NCBI RefSeq assembly: GCF_020379485.1
Contig: NC_063439.1
Span: forward strand, 24,366,098-24,430,097
Reading direction: 5' to 3'
DNA length: 64,000 nucleotides
Source of the DNA: Brassica napus
Taxonomy: Eukaryota > Streptophyta > Magnoliopsida > Brassicales > Brassicaceae
Below, piece after piece: positions 58,666-64,000 of the stretch. The notes below the pieces were generated by a model. The model worked only from the letters and a program-made list of their open reading frames with translations, was not told the origin of the DNA and searched no databases. Both the position numbers and the translations under genes were made by a program. Position 1 is the stretch's first letter; each line of letters opens with the position of its first letter.

Positions 58666-60691
58666 ATGGCAAAATTTCCATTAGGAATATGTCTAATGTT
58701 TATGATAACAACAAGTACCATATATGAAGTGCAAGGACATTTCTTATTAGACCATTACATGAAGAAAATTCCTAAAATATCCAGCGAGTTCGAACCTTTC
58801 GCTTTCAAGGGTATACTTAGTTTTATAGACCACCTTGAGGGTTTATGTCCCCTGAAGGTGGAGTACAAGGAGTTCTTCACAAAGCTGAAGGATTTCATGG
58901 CCTTTATAAACTCAGCATCAGGGTCGTCCGCAGAGTTCCATACTCAGTTGAAAACAAAATCTGAGGAGCTCTTCAAGGCTATCACAAAAATGGGTGGCAC
59001 AGCAGGAGCATCGGTAAGAGTTTATGTTTTTGTTATTCACAAGGTGAACTCATATGAGTAACATGCATGCCCATTATAGTTTTTTTTTGTTTTTGTTTTG
59101 GGATTTTTGGTAGGCGCATACAACCAAATTGATAGAAAGTTTGGTGTCGATGGGAAAAACTTTGGCTGAGTACAAGAGGAGTGGTTCACAAACACTGACA
59201 AGTGAACAAAGGACAGAGCTGGTCACATCTATGTCGAGATGGGCACAAACGATCGGTCAGTTTGTGAAAAGCGTAACTGAGACGAATGGTGGCGGTAATA
59301 TAGATCTCAAATCCCTTGGCTGTGGAGGTGCAACCGGCATCTCTACCTCCATGGAAACTGGAAGCACGGCCACTGGTTCTACCTCCATGGAAACTGGAAG
59401 CACTGGTGGCAGTGGAAGTCCAAGTGGGGACACCGGTTCCCCTTCAGCTGAAACTGGTAGTCCTGCTGGTAGTGAAAGTGGTTCTCCATCTAATGAAACT
59501 CCTGCTGAAGGTGGAAGCGGTAGCCCAAGTGGAAGCCCAAGTGACAGCTCATCAGGAGCAGGCTCCACGGGTAGTGAAACCTCCGCTGAGGCTGAAAGTA
59601 CAGCTGGTGCCGGTAGTGGAGTGGGTGCTGGTGAAACTCCTGGTGCTGCTGGACCGAGTGGAAGCCCAACTGATAGCCCGAGTGAATCAGAAGAAAGTTC
59701 CAAAGATGAAAGCTCAAAAGAAGAAAGCTCTAAGGATGAAAGCTCCAAAGATGAAAGCTCTAAGGATGAAAGCTCTAAGGATGAAAGCTCCAAGGATGAA
59801 AGCTCCAAGGATGAAAGCTCTAAAGATGAAAGCTCTAAGGATGAAAGCTCCAAAGATGAAAGCTCTAAGGATGAAAACTCCAAAGATGAAAGCTCCAAAG
59901 ATGAAAGCTCTAAGGATGATGAAAAGGAGGATGAAAGCTCCAAGGATGAAAGCTCCAAGGATGAAAGCTCCAAGGATGAAAGCTCCAAGGATGAGAGCTC
60001 AAAAGATGAAAGCTCAAAAGATGAAAGCACTAAGGATGAAAGCTCCAAAGGTGAAAGCTCTAAGGATGAAAGCTCCAAAGGTGAAAGCTCAGCTGAATCA
60101 GGAGAAAGTTCCAAGGAAGCTAGTGGTGGAAGCTCTACTGAGACCCAAAGTGAAACTGGTGCCGAAAGTGGAAGCACTGCCGGTGGTCCTAGTGGTGAAC
60201 CCTCTGGCGATGCTGGTGCCGGTGCTCCAAGCGGAAGTACATCTGATATGTCGGCAGGAGGAGCAAGTGCTTCAGGCGGTGCGAGTGAAACTTCAACTCA
60301 AACCTCTGCCGAAGGAGAAAGCTCAATGAATAGTGGAGGTTCCTACGCGGACACTACAGGTGGTAGCGCGGAAGGTTCCGCCAGTAGCCCTTCTGGTTCA
60401 GCGTCGGGTAGTAGTGAGACCTCCTCCATCACCGGTAGTGAAAATTCATCTTACCAAGCTGGAGGATCATCTGCCGGAGGCCCGAGTGGAAGTACAACGG
60501 AAGAAAGTTCGGAGGCTGGAGCTGCGGGTTCAACCGAAGGTGGTAGTGGAGCCTCAGTAAATCAATCTGTCAAAGGAAAAGTGGGGGCAACGAGCTATGA
60601 AGGTTCTTCTAGCTACAAAAAGTCACACTCACAAACCTCAGAGTCAGGCCAGAGCAGCTTCAAAACAGAGAAAAAAGCCGGCTCGTCTTAA
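58666..60691 (+). CDS. DUF1216 family secreted protein 3, with SKDES repeats
   Basis: Two exons, 58666-59013 and 59114-60691 (including stop), with GT-AG borders and phase 0, give 641 aa. The signal peptide is MAKFPLGICLMFMITTSTI. The DUF1216 domain crosses the intron (FLLDHYMKKIPK to TKLIESLVSMGKTLAEYK and ELVTSMSRWAQTIGQFVK). Ser/Gly/Pro-rich sequence follows, then about two dozen SKDES/SKEES pentapeptides (59695-60095) coded by a 15-bp repeat, with one DDEKEDES interruption. A second Gly/Ser-rich block and the tail TSYEGSSSYKKSHSQTSES, conserved with paralogue 1, complete it. The block is highly acidic and phosphorylation-prone. It is the only one of the three on the plus strand. Function is unknown; secreted pollen or pollen-coat roles are a family-level guess. 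Confidence 0.88.
59695..60095 (+). repeat. 15-bp coding tandem repeat (SKDES units)
   Basis: About 26 copies of TC(T/C)AA(G/A)GATGAAAGC run in frame, with synonymous C/T and A/G changes scattered among units and a single irregular unit near 59918. It creates long antisense and alternate-frame ORFs that are artefacts. Confidence 0.95.
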
Positions 60692-60762
60692 ATTAAACTC
60701 GTCGGTTCTCGGACCATATAGGTCGGAAACACATATTAATACTATAATTACAATAAAGCAAT

Positions 60763-60800
60763 GGCCCTGCTAACAATTACAGCAGCGAGCTGTAGAATAT
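60763..60800 (+). promoter_or_regulatory. Conserved 3' motif with hairpin, DUF1216 gene 3
   Basis: GGCCCTGCTAACA, then ACAGCAGCGAGCTGTAGAAT, matching the motif downstream of gene 1. It lies about 75-110 nt after the stop. A second shared word, TGGCTCTATTAGA, follows further on (near 61118 here, near 50656 in reverse for gene 1). Confidence 0.6.
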
Positions 60801-61578
60801 TTTTTGCTAAATACTAGAGAATTACTGACATGCGTTAGCCTTACTGCATGCATAATTTTGGTTTTTTTCTTCTCTCTTTAATTTCCGTTGTAAAATATGA
60901 ATATAAAAGAATTGTGAGTATGTATACATGACACATTAAATAGTGAGAAAGTAATAATAATAATAATAATTTATATGCATATCCTCTCAATTTTTTTTCC
61001 AGTCTCCTCTCTTTATTTTGTTTCTTTTAACCTTTCCCAAATTAAAATATTATTCATGTGAATTTCTCTTTATATGCATATCATAAGAAATCGTTCTCCA
61101 GCTTTAACAAGAACCCAATGGCTCTATTAGAGATGTACCACCCTATATCTTTAATGTTGAGATGCGAGTTCGCGGCCATAATGTGTGCTGAAACTACATT
61201 GAGACCAAAACGTGTTGTCAATATGGTGTAATGCAACATAAGAACAGCAAATAAACTGTTTTTACTTATGATGATTATCTAACAATCAGAAGTATATATT
61301 CTTGAACCGTTATATATAATACAATGAATATATATGTGACAATGATAAGTTTAAATTTATGGATTCAGTGACCTAGAGAACTTGATGGACTCATCATCAT
61401 CTTTGATCATGTGGAATAATAACATAGCTTATGTATTAAACCGAACCGGATTTGGTTTCGCTTGAAATAAGACAAATTTTTTGAGAAAGCCGGTTGGATC
61501 AGGGACAAACCGGAATGATCCAACGCAAACCCCTCACAAGAGAAAGTGAAGTAAAAGATCGGAACAGACAAAGAGGTT
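60801..61578. other. Intergenic region before the DHQS-like gene
   Basis: No gene was recognised. Contains an (AAT)n tract at about 60953-60970 and the promoter and 5' leader of the next gene. Confidence 0.5.
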
Positions 61579-63579
61579 ATGGCTTTGCCTTTGGTCTCCT
61601 CTGTTTCTTACATCCAATCTCCAACCCAACTCCATTGTTTCCCACTACGAAAAGGTTAGTCTTTTTCTCTTTAATCGTTCTCAGGATCGAAAAAAAAAAA
61701 GTGTATGGATTGGGTTTATTGCAGAACAGCTTCAGATGCTAAGTCCTTGCCTTGAATTTATGTTGATAATGCAGAAAGATTTGGACTTTATAGATTACAA
61801 ACGTGGAGCTCTCATCATCATAGTTCAATTAGACTTATTAGCAAAAGAACGTTTCCTCAGAGACTTGCTGTGAGAATGTCTGCATCATCAACTGTGCCTA
61901 TGAATCTTCACCGAACAAAGAAGGTTTGGATATGGACTGAGTGCAAAGAAGTGATGACGACTGCAGTGGAACGAGGGTGGAACACTTTTGTCTTCCCATC
62001 AGATAGTCTACAACTTTCTAAGGACTGGTCATGTACATTGCAGAATCACAAACAAACTTAAAAAAAAAAGCTTCCTATTTGAGTCGGTTTTGATTCGATG
62101 TATTGAGTTTTCATGCAGCGGTTGCTTTGGTGGATACATTGTTTATTGATGAGAGGCAAGTTACTGATGGAACGGGTAAAGTTGTGGCTGCTGTCTTTGA
62201 GGTTTCAACACCTGAGGAGCTACAGAAGCTTAAGATTGAGGATGAGCAGACTGAGAATATTGTTCTTGGTTTTTTAGACTGGAAGGTAAGGTAGTAACAC
62301 ACACACACACACACACACACAATGTTATACCTTTTGGATAACAGATAGTGTTTTGTTTTGTAGTCAATCCCAGCAGAGAATCTAGTGGCGGCTCTCCAAG
62401 GAAGTGAGAAGACGGTGTTTGCCATTTCAAGTACTCCCTCTGAAGCAAAACTATACCTTGAGGTAGCTTCTAGTTTCTGTTGTTTGACATTACGTTTGAG
62501 TTTATAAAAGGGTTGTATGCTTGGCTTTAGGCTTTAGAGCATGGTCTTGGCGGAATCATTCTTAAAACAGAAGATGTGAAAGCTGTTCTTGACCTAAAGG
62601 TTATCAATCATCATCTCATTAAAGCATAGCCACCACCTTCTTCATTTTGGTAAATAGTTTCTGCTTCTATTTAGGAATACTTTGACAAAAGGGGAGAAGA
62701 AAGTGATACGTTAAGCTTGACTGAAGCAACTATAACTCGGATTGAAATGGTCGGTATGGGAGACAGAGTCTGTGTTGATCTTTGCAGCCTCATGAGACCC
62801 GGTGAAGGTCTTCTTGTATGTTTGCCTGTATATATACTCTTTCTCCATCATGAACGTTTACTAACCTTAAAACCATTTAACTTATGAATCTGTCTTCTTA
62901 AGGTTGGATCCTTTGCGAGAGGACTGTTCTTGGTTCACTCAGAGTGCTTGGAGTCTAATTACATTGCAAGCAGACCATTTAGAGTCAACGCTGTGAGTTT
63001 TTGTCTCCTTCATCTTATAAGTTGAAAATACTATTCACTCAAAAACTTGAATTGCAGGGACCAGTTCATGCTTATGTCGCTGTTCCGGGAGGGAAGACTT
63101 GTTATCTATCCGAGTTAAGAACAGGAAGAGAAGTAATAGTTGTTGATCAGAAAGGAAAACAGCGGACAGCAGTTGTCGGGAGAGTTAAAATAGAGAAGCG
63201 CCCTCTTATCCTCGTGGAGGCTAAGGTTCATATGTTACATTCGTAGTACATTAGTTCTCTGTGCTTTAGACTTTAAGCTGTTTCATCTCTTGCAGCTTAG
63301 TGGAGAGGAGGATGAAACGAGTTTTAGCACCATCCTACAGAACGCGGAAACAGTTGCGTTAGTCACTCCTCATCAAGGTTCTTGTCTTTGAGATCTTTAT
63401 TGCAGTTTACATCAAATGGTTTTCTGATGAATGTCTTTTACTTTCTTGCAGTAAACTCATCTAGTAAAACTGCTGTCCCTGTGACCTCGCTGAAACTTGG
63501 GGATCAAGTTTTGATTAGGTTACAGGGCGGCGCACGTCATACTGGCATAGAGATTCAAGAGTTCATTGTCGAGAACTGA
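61579..63579 (+). CDS. Archaeal-type 3-dehydroquinate synthase-like protein (DHQS II family)
   Basis: Ten exons are inferred: 61579-61654, 61775-62032, 62119-62285, 62364-62462, 62531-62599, 62675-62815, 62903-62992, 63058-63225, 63296-63377 and 63452-63579. They total 1278 nt, giving 425 aa. The Ser-rich start [15 protein letters not shown] plus [20 protein letters not shown] looks like a plastid transit peptide. The mature part ([20 protein letters not shown] to the C-terminal [11 protein letters not shown]...EFIVEN) matches the family typified by archaeal AroB', which makes dehydroquinate from an amino-deoxy sugar acid rather than DAHP. Plants also have classical DHQ synthase, so this protein's substrate is unclear. 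The first intron must use the acceptor at 61774; the earlier AG at 61725 leads to stops in both plausible frames. It corresponds to Arabidopsis At3g28760 (from memory). Confidence 0.88.
62297..62322 (+). repeat. (CA)n microsatellite in intron 3 of the DHQS-like gene
   Basis: About 13 ACACAC dinucleotides lie shortly after the splice donor. Confidence 0.9.
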
Positions 63580-64000
63580 TTCAAAAACCAAGAGAGAAAT
63601 TTGATTGAGACAAAACACATGTTTTATAGTTTTATTAATGATGTCAATAATTAATTTACAATTCTATATGCGCATTAGTAAATTATTAATCCTCAATATA
63701 AAAAATAATCTTTTTCCATAAAAAGTATGTCTAAATCATAAAAAGTATTCTAGAATACTAGTTTCTCATTATTGTTTTGTCATATTCTTCTATGATATGT
63801 TCCAAATTAGTTTCAATAAAACAGTGTTAAAAATAGGGCAATTGTCAATAATAGCACCTTTTGAAGTTTATGTCTCAAAAATAACACTACAAGTAGAAAG
63901 TCACAAAAATGACATTCATTAAAGGGTAAAATATTCCTAATACCCTTGGTTTAAAATTAAATAAATAAATAAAAATAAATGAAATAAAAAAAAAAAAAAT
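63580..64000. other. 3' flank of the DHQS-like gene and possible edge of a repeat
   Basis: AT-rich 3' UTR and flank. From about 63826 the sequence GGGCAATTGTCAATAATAGC...TTTTGAAGTTTATG...AATGACATTCATT resembles the end of a dispersed crucifer repeat that would continue past the window. The right edge ends in a poly-A run. Confidence 0.35.

Noticed and set aside
59695..60095. Regular short repeats that might suggest a CRISPR-like or satellite array
   Set aside because: The period is 15 bp, in frame, without spacers, and inside a coding exon of a plant gene.
59257..60177. 306-aa minus-strand Leu/Ser-rich ORF, and a 337-aa Lys/Met-rich plus-frame ORF (59316-60329)
   Set aside because: Both are shadows of the 15-bp SKDES repeat, which stays open in several frames.
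61726..61872. In-frame stop suggesting the DHQS-like gene is a pseudogene
   Set aside because: The stop arises only if the first AG at 61725 is used. The acceptor at 61774 gives an open frame from ATG 61579 through all ten exons.

Overview
This is plant nuclear DNA, almost certainly from the mustard family (Brassicaceae) and most like Brassica or a close relative. The evidence is split genes with short GT-AG introns in AT-rich sequence, Helitron, hAT and Harbinger elements of the kind common in crucifers, and a gene order that matches Arabidopsis chromosome 3 around At3g28860 to At3g28760 (locus numbers from memory, not a search).

Layout. At 1-6.3 kb on the minus strand is the 5' part of a large THADA/TRM732-like gene (DUF2428). 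It runs off the left edge, and a 674-bp hAT-type element with perfect 8-bp target duplications sits inside one of its coding exons. From 6.3 to 18.7 kb is a gene-free zone of nested transposons: a CGGTT-rich hAT element, Helitrons, Stowaway MITEs, and a Harbinger-type element that carries a 1.6-kb solo LTR. At 19.07-25.2 kb on the plus strand is a complete nine-exon ABCB19 auxin transporter gene (1252 aa). From 25.2 to 38.5 kb is mostly repeat debris plus a very young, intact Ty3/gypsy retrotransposon (30873-36002, LTRs differing at one base in 369). At 38.54-39.09 kb is a PRE5-like atypical bHLH gene with two exons. At 45.2-46.5 kb (minus) is a single-exon, N-myristoylated glutaredoxin-family gene with a zinc-finger-like tail. 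From 50.8 to 60.7 kb is a cluster of three DUF1216 paralogues (two minus, one plus). At 61.6-63.6 kb (plus) is a ten-exon, archaeal-type 3-dehydroquinate-synthase-like gene with a likely plastid transit peptide.

The genes do not form a pathway. ABCB19 (auxin export) and PRE5 (brassinosteroid/gibberellin/auxin growth signalling) are both growth-related, but they are neighbours by ancestral order only. The most distinctive local system is the DUF1216 cluster. Its three secreted proteins share a conserved N-terminal domain and intron position, while the C-terminal regions diverge into entirely different low-complexity repeats: GTVPG, KAEKK/Q-rich and SKDES. All three also share a conserved block of about 60 bp just upstream of the TATA box, and two share a hairpin-containing 3' motif.

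Exon boundaries were placed by hand from reading frame, GT-AG signals and remembered homologues. Coordinates of introns and repeats may be off by one or two bases.
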